Below, one piece after another: positions 1 through 8,443 of a stretch of DNA of 34,375 bases. The position numbers and the translations under genes are program-made. Each line of letters begins with the position of its first letter. Position 1 is the first letter of the stretch. This stretch comes from Kordiimonadales bacterium (GTDB lineage: Bacteria; Pseudomonadota; Alphaproteobacteria; Sphingomonadales; Kordiimonadaceae). The stretch is taken from assembly GCA_015485385.1 (NCBI GenBank), contig WFTS01000085.1:1-34375 (forward strand), given 5' to 3'. The notes below the pieces were generated by a model. That model was not told where the DNA came from, did no database searches, and saw nothing but the letters and a program-made list of their open reading frames with translations.

Positions 1-189
1 TTGATACAGTGACCCTATACTAACGCCTGCGCGTTCGGCGATATGATTGGTGGTAAAGGGCATGGTCTCGCCTTCTAAAATGCGAGCAGCAGCCTCTAAA
101 ATGGCCTCAACCAACTTTTTAGAGCGCTGTTGTTTTGGCGCTTTGCGCGCAGCCAATGCTTTGGTTTTCATAGCTTTGCTGTCAGCCAT
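1..189 (-). CDS. TetR/AcrR-family transcriptional regulator, N-terminal fragment (cut by window edge)
   Basis: The reverse strand reads from an ATG at 187-189 to the window edge, giving 63 codons with no stop. The fragment begins with a basic stretch (MADSKAMKTK..., KAPKQQRSKK), followed by an alpha-helical segment (LVEAILEAAARILE). It ends in a typical TetR helix-turn-helix: FTTNHIAERAGVSIGSLYQ. TetR proteins usually repress a neighbouring divergent gene, and here the hydrolase starts 57 bp away on the other strand, so that operon is the natural target (inference). I saw no perfect palindrome in 190-246. The ligand-binding domain lies outside the window, so the inducer cannot be guessed. Confidence 0.85.
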   Translation of the reverse strand, partial: MADSKAMKTKALAARKAPKQQRSKKLVEAILEAAARILEGETMPFTTNHIAERAGVSIGSLYQ

Positions 190-246
190 ATCCTCTATTT
201 CCCAATGCGAGTAGACAGATATTCATTACGGGTTTAATTTATAAAC

Positions 247-1212
247 ATGAGCAAACACTCGCAAAATAATACGGTACGGTCAAGCATCATCGCCCACGGC
301 CACACGGTGATCGTTGATCACCCTGCCGACATCGCCTCCCGCGCGGGCCCGGTGTGGATGTTTATTCACGGTATCGCGGTTACTTCGGCGTTCTGGGAGC
401 CTTTAATGCCCGATGCATTCCGCCGTGATATGCCGTGGATTTCTGTTTCCCTGCCCGTGCATGCACCGTCTGTCGGCCCTGCCGGATTTACACACCGCGA
501 TGTAACCCCCCACCTCTTCAATCAATTGAATATTGCTGTCTTAGATCAGCTATTGCCCGGGTGCGGTGTGGTGATCGTCGGTCATTCCACGGGTGGTTTT
601 GCAGCCCTTTGCCTCGCACACGAACGCCCACAAACCGTTCAGGCTGTTATCAGTGTCGGCGGGTTTGCTGACGGAAAATGGGACGGTTTAGAGGGCGACA
701 TGCAATTGATGGCCCGCAAGGAAAAATTGGGCAGTTTCGGCCCACCGGCCCTGCGCATTTCCTCATGGCTTACAACACGTTGGCCGTGGCTCCATGCGCG
801 GGCGGCTGCACAGTTCGCCTATGATAAAAAAGCTTTTCTATCAGATGTGCCGTCCAAAGGTGCGCTGGCCGTGATGCGGCGCGATGCGCGCTTGCAAAAC
901 CAAGATCAATTGATCGCATTTTTCGCTGGCATTCGCGATGTGGATATCTGGAACATCATCCCGCAGATACAACAGCCAGTTTTGGTTGTTGCAGGAGAAT
1001 TTGATCCGGTTATCCCGCACGAGCAGAGCCTGCGCTTAGCCAAAGACATGCCAAACGCCCGCCTCCTGATGTACCAAAACATTGGGCACATGATTATGAA
1101 CGAAACGCGCGAACGCTTTTGGCAAGATATCCAAAACTGGCACAAAAAGCACTTTATGCACCAAGAGCATTTTAAGAAGACGTCAGCCTCACAGAAAGAC
1201 ACACCCTCATGA
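247..1212 (+). CDS. Alpha/beta hydrolase
   Basis: This 321-residue protein has the alpha/beta-hydrolase landmarks in order. The HG oxyanion motif is at residues 41-42 (FIHGIAV). The nucleophile elbow GHSTGG has Ser114. The acidic residue is Asp253 in GEFDPVIP and the catalytic His is His281 in NIGHMI. The cap region between about 150 and 225 is poorly conserved, so the substrate (ester, epoxide or C-C bond) is not predictable. No signal peptide is seen, so it is probably cytoplasmic. The start has only a weak ribosome site. The gene overlaps the next one by four bases (ATGA), implying a coupled operon, and it diverges from a TetR regulator that may control it. Confidence 0.88.
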   Translation: MSKHSQNNTVRSSIIAHGHTVIVDHPADIASRAGPVWMFIHGIAVTSAFWEPLMPDAFRRDMPWISVSLPVHAPSVGPAGFTHRDVTPHLFNQLNIAVLDQLLPGCGVVIVGHSTGGFAALCLAHERPQTVQAVISVGGFADGKWDGLEGDMQLMARKEKLGSFGPPALRISSWLTTRWPWLHARAAAQFAYDKKAFLSDVPSKGALAVMRRDARLQNQDQLIAFFAGIRDVDIWNIIPQIQQPVLVVAGEFDPVIPHEQSLRLAKDMPNARLLMYQNIGHMIMNETRERFWQDIQNWHKKHFMHQEHFKKTSASQKDTPS

Positions 1213-1646
1213 CCCTCTCTGTTTCCTCCTTACCAGATGCCCTGCACGCTGCGCTGTATTTCGCTACCTTTTATTTTGTGGTTGCGCTTTTGACGGGCGT
1301 ATGGAAATGGCGCGCAATGCTGGCATCGCCAGACGGCCAAGCCCACACCTATATTGATATCGGCCATCACGCGGCTTTGCATTATGGCCCTTTCATCCTG
1401 CTTGCTGGCATATTGGCATCCTTGTGGCCCTTTAGCGCCCTTATGCCCGGATGGGTCTTAATATATATAATGGGCTGGACGATGGTTTTGTCTCTTAGCC
1501 GCTATATTTCTCTGGGCCTTAAAGGCGCAACCAGCAATCAACTATACCAAGCCTCTAACTCCGCAAAATTTGGCCTTTTATTCTTTTTCTTCGGTTCGGT
1601 TCTGCCCGGCGTTGCCATCGCAGTAGGAGCCGTGGTTGGTCTATAA
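1209..1646 (+). CDS. Small multi-pass membrane protein, possibly MAPEG-like
   Basis: A 145-residue protein with about four hydrophobic segments (roughly residues 12-32, 55-75, 78-97 and 120-143). It has a short polar loop after the first helix (KWRAMLASPDGQ). Size and layout match the MAPEG superfamily (membrane-associated eicosanoid and glutathione metabolism proteins), and a clearer MAPEG member follows 165 bp downstream. I see no decisive motif, so the family is an inference. The ATG overlaps the hydrolase stop codon (ATGA), so translation is almost certainly coupled. Confidence 0.7.
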   Translation: MTLSVSSLPDALHAALYFATFYFVVALLTGVWKWRAMLASPDGQAHTYIDIGHHAALHYGPFILLAGILASLWPFSALMPGWVLIYIMGWTMVLSLSRYISLGLKGATSNQLYQASNSAKFGLLFFFFGSVLPGVAIAVGAVVGL

Positions 1647-1740
1647 GATAAATTGCCCACAAGAACCGCCTAAGCCTGCCTCACAAAGAAATCAATACAT
1701 CCCAGAAAAGGGATAAACCCGGCCCCTTATCGGGACGACC

Positions 1741-1800
1741 TGACCTTGCCGAGGCTATATGAGCTTGCCGGGGCTATCTGACCTTCCCTAGGCTATCTGA
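1741..1800 (+). repeat. 19-bp tandem repeat, three degenerate copies
   Basis: Three consecutive 19-bp units (1741-1759, 1760-1778, 1779-1797) follow the pattern TGAcCTTgCCgaGGCTATc, followed by a partial TGA. They differ at a few positions each. The array fills the end of the 165-bp gap before the MAPEG gene and abuts its ribosome-binding site (AAAGGA near 1800-1805). No coding role is visible. Confidence 0.8.
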
Positions 1801-1811
1801 AAGGAATTCCC

Positions 1812-2237
1812 ATGCCTGCTTTAGAACATACCAGTGAAATCACCATTTTAGGTTTGGTCCTTTGGACATTGCTCTTACTTGCCAGCTTGGCCACTTACCG
1901 GTCGCTACAAACTGTTCTCGCCGGACGCAAGGCCAACAGCTTCAACCCCAGCGGCAAAGACCTAGGGGCTTTCGGGCAGCGCCTTACCCGTGCCCATGCT
2001 AACGCTTATGAATTTGTTCCGCTGGCGCTTGCAGTTTTGGTTTTCGCCGTAGCCACCGGCCAAACACCCCTCACTGACGGCCTGTCTTTATGGCTGTTGT
2101 TTTTTAGGGTTGGTCAAAGCCTTGTCCACCTTGTTTCCACCTCTATTTTTGCGGTCACCTTCCGCTTCATAGTGTTTTTCATACCTCAAATGGCAATTGT
2201 CGCTTTTTGGTGTTTTCAGCTGCTTGCAGTTCAGTGA
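1812..2237 (+). CDS. MAPEG family membrane protein
   Basis: A 141-residue protein with four membrane segments: one near the N-terminus (LGLVLWTLLLLASLATY), then a cytosolic loop, then helices near 67-83, 92-109 and 115-140. The loop carries the family-like stretch RLTRAHANAYEFVPLA (about residues 57-72). It resembles the Arg/Asn/Glu glutathione-site region of MAPEG proteins. Known members are glutathione transferases or peroxidases, or proteins of unknown activity in bacteria. The start is preceded by AAAGGA at a suitable distance. Together with the coupled hydrolase and membrane protein it may form a lipid- or xenobiotic-handling unit (inference). Confidence 0.85.
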   Translation: MPALEHTSEITILGLVLWTLLLLASLATYRSLQTVLAGRKANSFNPSGKDLGAFGQRLTRAHANAYEFVPLALAVLVFAVATGQTPLTDGLSLWLLFFRVGQSLVHLVSTSIFAVTFRFIVFFIPQMAIVAFWCFQLLAVQ

Positions 2238-2595
2238 ACAGGCATAAACTAAGCCTTAAAACCGCATTAAAACCAAATATCAGCCAAATATTAAGCAAAG
2301 GAATCCCGAATGTATGCCAATGCATGAAGGTGGTTTTTATGCAACATTATGAAAGAAAGCGCTGGCTGAAACGCAATATCAGTCAAGTTGATGTCGCATA
2401 AATCCTGTCAAAATGCATACTCCCTATTGAATTCTGTGGGAGGAATCCAGGGAAATTACGGGTTGGCTCGTAAATTTTACATTGAGTATAGAGACAAGTT
2501 TTAAATCGAGTATGAGGCAAAGGGCGGCGCTGCTGGCTAAACCCGGGCCTCAAAAACGCAAAGTATATGCGAAAACTTTTCAGGAGATCCTATCT
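2238..2595. other. Intergenic region holding the leader of the TonB-dependent receptor
   Basis: This stretch of 358 bases holds no gene I can support. It is AT-rich and contains short open frames, such as one of 25 codons from an ATG near 2324, but none has a convincing ribosome site plus family signature. Its right half contains a promoter-like pair (listed separately) and an untranslated leader of about 100 nt ahead of the receptor start. Confidence 0.6.
2463..2492 (+). promoter_or_regulatory. Candidate sigma-70 promoter of the TonB-dependent receptor
   Basis: TTGGCT (2463-2468) and TATAGA (2487-2492) are separated by 18 bp, close to the housekeeping consensus. Transcription would begin near 2500, giving a leader of about 95 nt before the ATG at 2596. 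This placement also argues against the upstream in-frame TTG at 2482, which lies inside the promoter. Confidence 0.5.
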
Positions 2596-5289
2596 ATGAC
2601 TGGAACGACTTATAAAAAACATCTGGCGTTGATGACATCAACGGCACTGTTGACAAGCATTATGGCTGCGCCTTCTTTTGCGCAAACATCTGCTGATTCC
2701 AATGAAAGCGCTGATGACATCAACATCGAAGAAATTGTTTCAATTGGTACACGGCGTAAAGGCCGTTCCGCTGCGGATACCCCAGCACCAGTTGACGTTA
2801 TCTCAGTCGGTGAATTCCGCCAAAGTGGCGCGAATGATGTTCAAGACTTGCTAAGAACATCAGTTCCTTCTTTTAACATTAACACGCAGCCTATTTCAGA
2901 TGCGGCTAGTATTGTTCGCCCTGCTAACTTGCGCGGCCTGTCTCCAGACAACACACTGGTTTTGGTGAACGGCAAGCGTCGTCATCGTGGCTCGGTTATT
3001 TCATTCCTCGGCGGTGGTATTTCTGATGGCTCGCAGGGTGTTGATATTTCTGCAATTCCGTCTCTTGCTCTTAAGCGTGTTGAAATTCTACGCGACGGTG
3101 CGTCTTCTCAGTATGGTTCTGATGCGATTGCCGGTGTAATCAACTTTCAATTGAATGACAGTGCTGAAGGTGGAACGGTTGAAGTAACATACGGTTCTAC
3201 TTACGCTGGCGACGGTGACAATTACCGTATCGCAGGTAACATTGGTCTTCCTCTTGGTGATGCAGGTTTCATTAACCTAACAGCAGAGTATGGCGATACA
3301 AACGGTACTGTCCGTTCGGTTGTTCGTAATGATGTTCTTGCTCTGATCGCTGCGGGTAACGCTGATGCTGGTGATTTCTTGACCATCAACTCTTATACGG
3401 ATCAAGCGCCTCAATATTGGGGTCAGCCTGACGTAGAAAACGATATCAAGCTTTTTGTAAACTCTGCTATTAAGCTTAACGATTCTGCTGAACTTTATGC
3501 GTTTGGTAGTTATGCTGAACGCACAGTAACAGGCGGCTTCTTCTACAGAAACCCAACCAACCGTGGCGGCGTGTATCGTGGTCCACTGGTTGATGCTACT
3601 GGTGCTCTGGACCCTAACGGTAGCGCTTCTGTGCGCGTTGGTGATCTGGACGGTCTTGGTGTTGGCGAGGCTTGCCCTGCTGGTATTCCACTGAACGGCT
3701 TGATCCCAGACGCTGGTGTTCTTGCGCAGGTTAAAGCCAGTGCAAACTGTTTCTCTTTCATTGAAACCATCCCTGGTGGTTTTGTGCCACGCTTTGGCGG
3801 TGATAACAGAGACTTCAGTATTGCTGGTGGTGTTCGCGGTGACCTAGAAATTGGGACTGGTCTTACATATGACCTCAGCGTAACACACGGCTCTAACCGG
3901 ACCGATTTCTTTATCAGAAATACTGTGAATGCTTCGCTTGGTCCAAACACTCCACGGGACTTCATCCCTGGTGGCCAAGAGCAGATCGAGACATCTATTA
4001 ACGCTGATTTCTCATATGCGATCGCAACGGACCTTGCTTCAGACATTAACATTGCGTTTGGTGGTGAATACCGCAAAGAACGCTTTGACCTGTTTGCTGG
4101 TGATGCCGCTTCCTTCGCGCTAGGCCCACTTGCTGATCAAGGCTTCTCGTCTAGTTCAAACGGTTTTGGCGGTTTCCCTAATAGCTCATCAAACTCGCAA
4201 GATAGCTATGCTGGTTATATCGACATTGAAGCCGACATGAGCGATCAGTTAACTCTGCAAGGCGCAATGCGCTACGAAGACTATAGTGCCTTTGGCAGTA
4301 CTCTTGACTTTAAATTGGCGGCTCTCTTCCATGTGACCGACAGTTTCCGTCTACGCGGTACTTACTCAACTGGTTTCCACGCTCCAACATCTGGTCAGGC
4401 GAATATCACTAACGTGACTACGCAGAATGTTGGTGGTCAATTGGTTGACCAAGGAACACTGCCTTTGTCATCAGCTGCTGGTCAGTTGGCTGCAGACTTC
4501 ATTGAATCACAAGGCAATGGTCGTCCATCACTTGGTACTGAAGAAGCACGCAACTTCTCTATGGGTGTTGCTTTTGACCTAGGTGATAGTATCTGGACCA
4601 TCGACTATTTTAACATCAGTGTTAAAGGTCGTGTGGCCCTGGGTGCTAACGTTGACTTCCTAGCTGCTTTGAACTCAGTAAACGGTGATAACTTTGCTTC
4701 TGTATCAGAAGCTTTGACAGGCTTGGATGCTGCAGGCACCATCAACCGCCAAGAATTCATTGGCCTTGATGACCTTGCTCAGTTCCGTTTCTTCTCAAAC
4801 AGCTTTAGTACCAAAACTCAGGGTATTGATGTTGTTGGTCGCTATGCATTCGACTTAGGCGAAGGCGATTCGAACATTATTCTTGCTGCTAACTACACAA
4901 GCACAAGCGTAACGGACAGAGGTACATTGAACCCGATCAGCAGTGGTCGTGTTCGTGCACTAGAAGACCTGTTGCCTAACGTAAAAGGCAGCCTGACTTG
5001 GACACACGCACAAGGGCCAATTCGCTCAATGGTTCGTGTGAACTATTATGGCGGTTGGGATGACACTGGAAACGGTGTTGACGGCATTGGCTCAGAGATC
5101 CTTATCGATCTTGAACTTGCTTATGCAGTGACTGAAAACATAGAGCTTATCGGCGGTGTTGATAACCTGTTCAGTAACTATCCTGACGAGAACCCATTCT
5201 CAGGTAGCCTCGGCCAGCTTTACCCTGAATCCAGTCCTTTTGGTTTCAACGGTGGCCAGTATTACATCCGGGCGCGTGCTACATTCTAA
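2596..5289 (+). CDS. TonB-dependent outer-membrane receptor
   Basis: Starting at the ATG at 2596, after CAGGAG (2581-2586), the protein has 897 residues. It begins with a signal peptide (KKHLALMTSTALLTS... APSFA, cleavage before QTSAD), which fixes the start. A Ton-box-like segment (EEIVSIGT) follows. The plug domain then contains VLVNGKRRHRG, RVEILRDGASSQYGSDAIAGVINF and related hallmarks. The remainder is a beta-barrel ending in an aromatic residue (YYIRARATF), as BamA substrates do. It should import a scarce substrate with TonB-ExbBD energy. The substrate (siderophore, vitamin, glycan or peptide) cannot be read from sequence, and no transporter partner or regulator is adjacent. GGT/GTT-rich codon use suggests strong expression. 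Confidence 0.93.
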   Translation: MTGTTYKKHLALMTSTALLTSIMAAPSFAQTSADSNESADDINIEEIVSIGTRRKGRSAADTPAPVDVISVGEFRQSGANDVQDLLRTSVPSFNINTQPISDAASIVRPANLRGLSPDNTLVLVNGKRRHRGSVISFLGGGISDGSQGVDISAIPSLALKRVEILRDGASSQYGSDAIAGVINFQLNDSAEGGTVEVTYGSTYAGDGDNYRIAGNIGLPLGDAGFINLTAEYGDTNGTVRSVVRNDVLALIAAGNADAGDFLTINSYTDQAPQYWGQPDVENDIKLFVNSAIKLNDSAELYAFGSYAERTVTGGFFYRNPTNRGGVYRGPLVDATGALDPNGSASVRVGDLDGLGVGEACPAGIPLNGLIPDAGVLAQVKASANCFSFIETIPGGFVPRFGGDNRDFSIAGGVRGDLEIGTGLTYDLSVTHGSNRTDFFIRNTVNASLGPNTPRDFIPGGQEQIETSINADFSYAIATDLASDINIAFGGEYRKERFDLFAGDAASFALGPLADQGFSSSSNGFGGFPNSSSNSQDSYAGYIDIEADMSDQLTLQGAMRYEDYSAFGSTLDFKLAALFHVTDSFRLRGTYSTGFHAPTSGQANITNVTTQNVGGQLVDQGTLPLSSAAGQLAADFIESQGNGRPSLGTEEARNFSMGVAFDLGDSIWTIDYFNISVKGRVALGANVDFLAALNSVNGDNFASVSEALTGLDAAGTINRQEFIGLDDLAQFRFFSNSFSTKTQGIDVVGRYAFDLGEGDSNIILAANYTSTSVTDRGTLNPISSGRVRALEDLLPNVKGSLTWTHAQGPIRSMVRVNYYGGWDDTGNGVDGIGSEILIDLELAYAVTENIELIGGVDNLFSNYPDENPFSGSLGQLYPESSPFGFNGGQYYIRARATF

Positions 5290-5314
5290 GACCGCGCACC
5301 TTTAAAATGCTACG

Positions 5315-5348
5315 TGAGAGGGCTTTTCGGAGCCCTCTCATTTTTTTT
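5315..5348 (+). terminator. Rho-independent terminator of the TonB-dependent receptor
   Basis: A perfect 10-bp stem (TGAGAGGGCT with AGCCCTCTCA) encloses the loop TTTCGG and is followed by eight T residues at 5341-5348. It lies 26 bases after the receptor stop codon, so the receptor is a single-gene transcript. Confidence 0.93.
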
Positions 5349-5471
5349 GACCTTCTCTGAAGTTAACGGCCACATATCAAGAGCATCAGACAGACCCTGG
5401 CCGCTGAAACCTTCACCAGCTAACCACCGTAAAACTCGACAAATGGATTTTGCTTACGCTAATCTGGGTTC

Positions 5472-6317
5472 ATGAAAAAATATATATTCACTGCGTTCGC
5501 AGCTCTGATTGGTGTGTTTTTGCTCTGGAGCTTTTGGTACGAACAAAATACGCTGGTCATCAGGCGTGAAAATTTCTCTGTCTCTCAGTGGTCGGTTGAA
5601 ACTCCGCCTCTAAAGATAGCCATCGTCAGCGACTTGCATGTGGGGTCCCCATATTGGGGATTAGAGAGGCAGGCAAAGCTCGTTCGTGCGATCAATGCTG
5701 AGAAGCCGGATATGATCTTGCTTTTGGGCGATTATCTTATTTCCGATGTTAAAGGCGGGACATACATTGACCCTATTGAAATCGGTCCCATTCTTTCCGA
5801 CTTTAAAGCCCCGCAAGGCGTGTTTGCCATTCTTGGCAATCATGATTGGTGGGAAGATGGCCCCGGCATCCAAACCGCCTTTAAACTTGCAGGTATCAGC
5901 GTCTTGGAAAATCAGCTTACTTCGGCCACTTGGGCTGGGCAAAGTTTAGAATTGCTCGGCGTTCCAGACGACAGCAGCCGCAGCCCCAACATTAACAGAA
6001 TTTTGGATAATACCCCTAAAACGGCTGGGGTTTTCAGGATTACATTCACCCATGACCCCGGCATATACACAGACCTAAACCCCCAGCAAAGGCTTGATTT
6101 AATGCTTGGGGCGCATACGCACGGCGGGCAAGTAAACTGGCCGATTTTTGGTCGTGGTTATGTGCCCGGACGTGCACCAAAAGCATGGGCGCATGGTTGG
6201 TCAAAAACCAAAAATGGACCTCTGTTGGTGACCTCTGGCGTTGGGACAAGCATTGTACCAATACGGTTTCGCCAGCCTCCAGAATTTGTTGTTTTAACCC
6301 TCAAGCCGGCACCATAA
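5472..6317 (+). CDS. Membrane-anchored calcineurin-like metallophosphoesterase (YkuE-type)
   Basis: A 281-residue protein with an N-terminal hydrophobic helix (residues 3-22), probably an uncleaved membrane anchor. The full metallophosphoesterase motif set follows: SDLH (Asp54, His56), GD (Asp87), GNHD (Asn123-His124-Asp125), THDP (His194) and GAHTHGGQ (His215, His217). These residues bind the two metal ions of the active site. Relatives such as YkuE or LpxH-like enzymes hydrolyse phosphomonoesters or pyrophosphates. The short length and anchor fit the YkuE/YaeI group better than LpxH. It follows the receptor's terminator, so it needs its own promoter. The substrate is unknown. Confidence 0.9.
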   Translation: MKKYIFTAFAALIGVFLLWSFWYEQNTLVIRRENFSVSQWSVETPPLKIAIVSDLHVGSPYWGLERQAKLVRAINAEKPDMILLLGDYLISDVKGGTYIDPIEIGPILSDFKAPQGVFAILGNHDWWEDGPGIQTAFKLAGISVLENQLTSATWAGQSLELLGVPDDSSRSPNINRILDNTPKTAGVFRITFTHDPGIYTDLNPQQRLDLMLGAHTHGGQVNWPIFGRGYVPGRAPKAWAHGWSKTKNGPLLVTSGVGTSIVPIRFRQPPEFVVLTLKPAP

Positions 6318-6342
6318 GGCGCAAGCAAATTCCCCTCGGTGG

Positions 6343-6370
6343 TTGACACAAGCCAACATGCAGGTAAAGA
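6343..6370 (+). promoter_or_regulatory. Weak candidate promoter for the GNAT gene
   Basis: A perfect TTGACA lies at 6343-6348 and a poor -10 match (TAAAGA, 6365-6370) follows after 16 bp. It lies 40 bp before the acetyltransferase start. Only the -35 is convincing. Confidence 0.35.
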
Positions 6371-6409
6371 CTATGCATTGATTTGGACAAGGGACACATG
6401 TGAAAACCT

Positions 6410-6877
6410 ATGGGCTTTATCATCCGCAGTGCAGAACCAAGCGATGCTGAGACCGCATATGAATTGATGCGGCAATTTGCTGAACACGATGAACTGGGGG
6501 AATATTTCCAGTTAACCTTTGATCAATTCACTCAATCCGCATTTGGCGCTAATCCCCGCTTTAAAATATTGGTCGCAGAAGAACACGGCGAAACTGTTGG
6601 TATCGCCACCTATTTTGATCGCTTCCACATTTGGTTCGGGGAAGAATTGATCGAGATTGATGATTTATTCGTACGTCCGTCTTATCGGGGGCACGGAATT
6701 GGCAATAAACTCCTTGAGGCCATCGGATTGATGGCAAAAGAACGCGGCGTTCATGTGCGCTGGTCTATCGAACGCGAAAATTTTTCAACCATCGCTTTTT
6801 ACAAACGCAAAGGTGTGGATTATCACACCAAAGGCGTCTGTCTTTGGGCGCCAGAAGACATTAATATTCGCGGCTAA
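6410..6877 (+). CDS. GNAT family N-acetyltransferase
   Basis: A 155-residue Gcn5-related acetyltransferase. The acetyl-CoA-binding motif A is clear at residues 81-98 (IEIDDLFVRPSYRGHGIG, with R93-G-H-G-I-G98). It is followed by the helix KLLEAIGLMAKERG and a motif-B-like NFSTIAFYKRKG (about 114-125). The order and spacing resemble the diamine/spermine N-acetyltransferase subgroup, but that substrate assignment is only a resemblance. An ATG at 6398 is followed at once by a stop, which supports 6410. The gene converges on a PLP-dependent decarboxylase, which may be coincidental or may point to amine metabolism. Confidence 0.9.
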   Translation: MGFIIRSAEPSDAETAYELMRQFAEHDELGEYFQLTFDQFTQSAFGANPRFKILVAEEHGETVGIATYFDRFHIWFGEELIEIDDLFVRPSYRGHGIGNKLLEAIGLMAKERGVHVRWSIERENFSTIAFYKRKGVDYHTKGVCLWAPEDINIRG

Positions 6878-6916
6878 AGCTTTTGCTCAAATGTGTGACA
6901 AATGTCCCAGATTTCA

Positions 6917-6938
6917 TGTCACACTCAAAAGTGTGACA
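6917..6938. other. Perfect 9-bp inverted repeat between convergent genes
   Basis: TGTCACACT and AGTGTGACA flank the four-base spacer CAAA. A further half-site-like TGTGACA occurs just upstream near 6894. The hairpin lies between the ends of two convergent genes but lacks a T-run on either strand. It could be a Rho-aided transcript end or a protein-binding site. Confidence 0.55.
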
Positions 6939-6948
6939 CACTTCGCCT

Positions 6949-8316
6949 CTAAGCCCCTATCACCGCCATTTTTGCAGCTTTTATCGCAGCAAGGGATTGC
7001 ACAACATCGTCATGCGAGGTTCGCCAAGACGAAACGCTAATCCGAATAGCGTTTTTGCCCTTCCAAACGGTAGGCCCAAACCAGCAAATGCCAGAGCGTT
7101 CTACATGCTGGCGGATTTCACTAAGCTGTTCGGGCGTGCCAATTGTCGCCACCACTTGATTAAGGACCACCTCATTCATCACCTCAAAACCAATATCCTT
7201 CAGCCCGGTTTCAAAGGTTTTTGCATGAGCGCAACACCGATCAATCATTGCCTCTAAGCCTTGTCTGCCAAAGCTTCTAAGCGCTGCCCACACCTCGACA
7301 CCGCGCGCGCGGCGGGAAAATTCAGGCACCATATCCTTAGGTGCATTCATGCCGTCGGTTTTAAAATAGGGTGCGGTTGTCGCCATCGCACTATGAAGCG
7401 CGGCCGCATCCCGGCACATTACAATTCCGCAGTCATACGGGGTGTTTAACCACTTATGGCCGTCAGTGGCAAAACTGTCCGCTTGCTCGACGCCTTCTAA
7501 AAGGGACTTGTAAGTCTTGGACACTTTACCCCACAGCCCAAATGCCCCGTCCACATGGACCCAAGCTTTTGTTTTAGCTGCCTTTTTGACAATTTCCCCG
7601 ATGGGATCAATAGCGCCTGAATTAACGTTTCCTGCCTGTGTACACACAAGGGTTAAAGCGTCCAGTTCAGGCAAATCAGCAAGACGCATCGCACCATTTT
7701 CATCGGTTGCTACACGGGTCACTCGTTTTTTACCGAAACCAAGCATCGACAGGGCTTTCAGCAGGGTTACATGGACCTCGTCAGAGACAATCACCTTAAT
7801 TTCAGGCGCTCCGTAAAGGCCGTCAGCCTCCACATCCCAGCCTGCCTTTTGCAAAAGCCGTGACCGCGCCGCCGCTAAAGCTGTAAAATTAGCCATGGTT
7901 GCCCCGGTTGTCATGCCAACACCGCAGTTTTCGGGCAAAGAGAATAAATCCAGCAACCAACGGCCAGCAATAGCTTCCAGCTTGGTTCCCACAGGGGAGT
8001 TCATATCAGAGGACGGTGATTGATCCCACGCTGTCGCGATCCAGTTGGCACCAACAGCCGCAGGCACTGCTCCGCCAACCACAAAGCCAAAATAGCGTCC
8101 CCCCATAGACGCCACTGTCGCTTTGCTGCCAATGTCGTGCAGCATATCAAGCGTATCCGTATCAGATGCACCAACATCTGCTAGGGGCTGATCGAAAACA
8201 CAAAGCGCGTCTACTGCGAATGCGGAGGGGAAAACATCCTGTTTTTCAATATGTTGAAGGTATTTTGCAGCATGGTTATGGGCGATATCTAGTGTGTTTT
8301 TATATGGATCTGTCAT
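6949..8316 (-). CDS. Pyridoxal-phosphate-dependent amino-acid decarboxylase (group II type)
   Basis: A 455-residue fold-type I enzyme. The PLP lysine lies in the motif ATDGHKWLNTPYDCG (about Lys288). The aspartate that contacts the pyridine nitrogen is in VHVDGAFG (about Asp256). The upstream glycine/threonine-rich TTGATMANF and the histidine in SDEVHVT (which stacks on PLP) are also present. These match the glutamate/aromatic-L-amino-acid decarboxylase family, but the substrate cannot be fixed by eye. The ATG at 8316 is preferred over an adjacent GTG at 8319 because AAGGA lies seven bases upstream. It sits 127 bp downstream of alkC on the same strand. Deamination or transaldolase-type side activities are known in relatives. 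Confidence 0.88.
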   Translation of the reverse strand: MTDPYKNTLDIAHNHAAKYLQHIEKQDVFPSAFAVDALCVFDQPLADVGASDTDTLDMLHDIGSKATVASMGGRYFGFVVGGAVPAAVGANWIATAWDQSPSSDMNSPVGTKLEAIAGRWLLDLFSLPENCGVGMTTGATMANFTALAAARSRLLQKAGWDVEADGLYGAPEIKVIVSDEVHVTLLKALSMLGFGKKRVTRVATDENGAMRLADLPELDALTLVCTQAGNVNSGAIDPIGEIVKKAAKTKAWVHVDGAFGLWGKVSKTYKSLLEGVEQADSFATDGHKWLNTPYDCGIVMCRDAAALHSAMATTAPYFKTDGMNAPKDMVPEFSRRARGVEVWAALRSFGRQGLEAMIDRCCAHAKTFETGLKDIGFEVMNEVVLNQVVATIGTPEQLSEIRQHVERSGICWFGPTVWKGKNAIRISVSSWRTSHDDVVQSLAAIKAAKMAVIGA

Positions 8317-8398
8317 CACATATTCCTTGGAAAAAGGCGGCGAATAGTCCTGAATTTAAGCATCACCATGATCTGCGTTTGGGACAAACACATTTTAG

Positions 8399-8412
8399 TT
8401 TCGCTTGCGAAA
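8399..8412. other. Short inverted repeat upstream of the decarboxylase
   Basis: TTTCGC and GCGAAA are separated by two bases. It sits in the 127-bp gap between alkC and the decarboxylase (both minus strand), about 85 bp before the decarboxylase start. It is too short to call as a terminator and might be an operator. Confidence 0.3.
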
Positions 8413-8443
8413 AGATTAGCTACACCCCCTGCGCAAGATACCG

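Noticed and set aside
2207-2401. 64-codon frame overlapping the end of the MAPEG gene
   Set aside because: No ribosome site and no recognisable motif; it overlaps a well-supported gene in another frame.
2482-2595. In-frame TTG start adding 38 residues to the TonB-dependent receptor
   Set aside because: The TTG lies in the promoter-like pair and the extension would precede an otherwise normal signal peptide at 2596.
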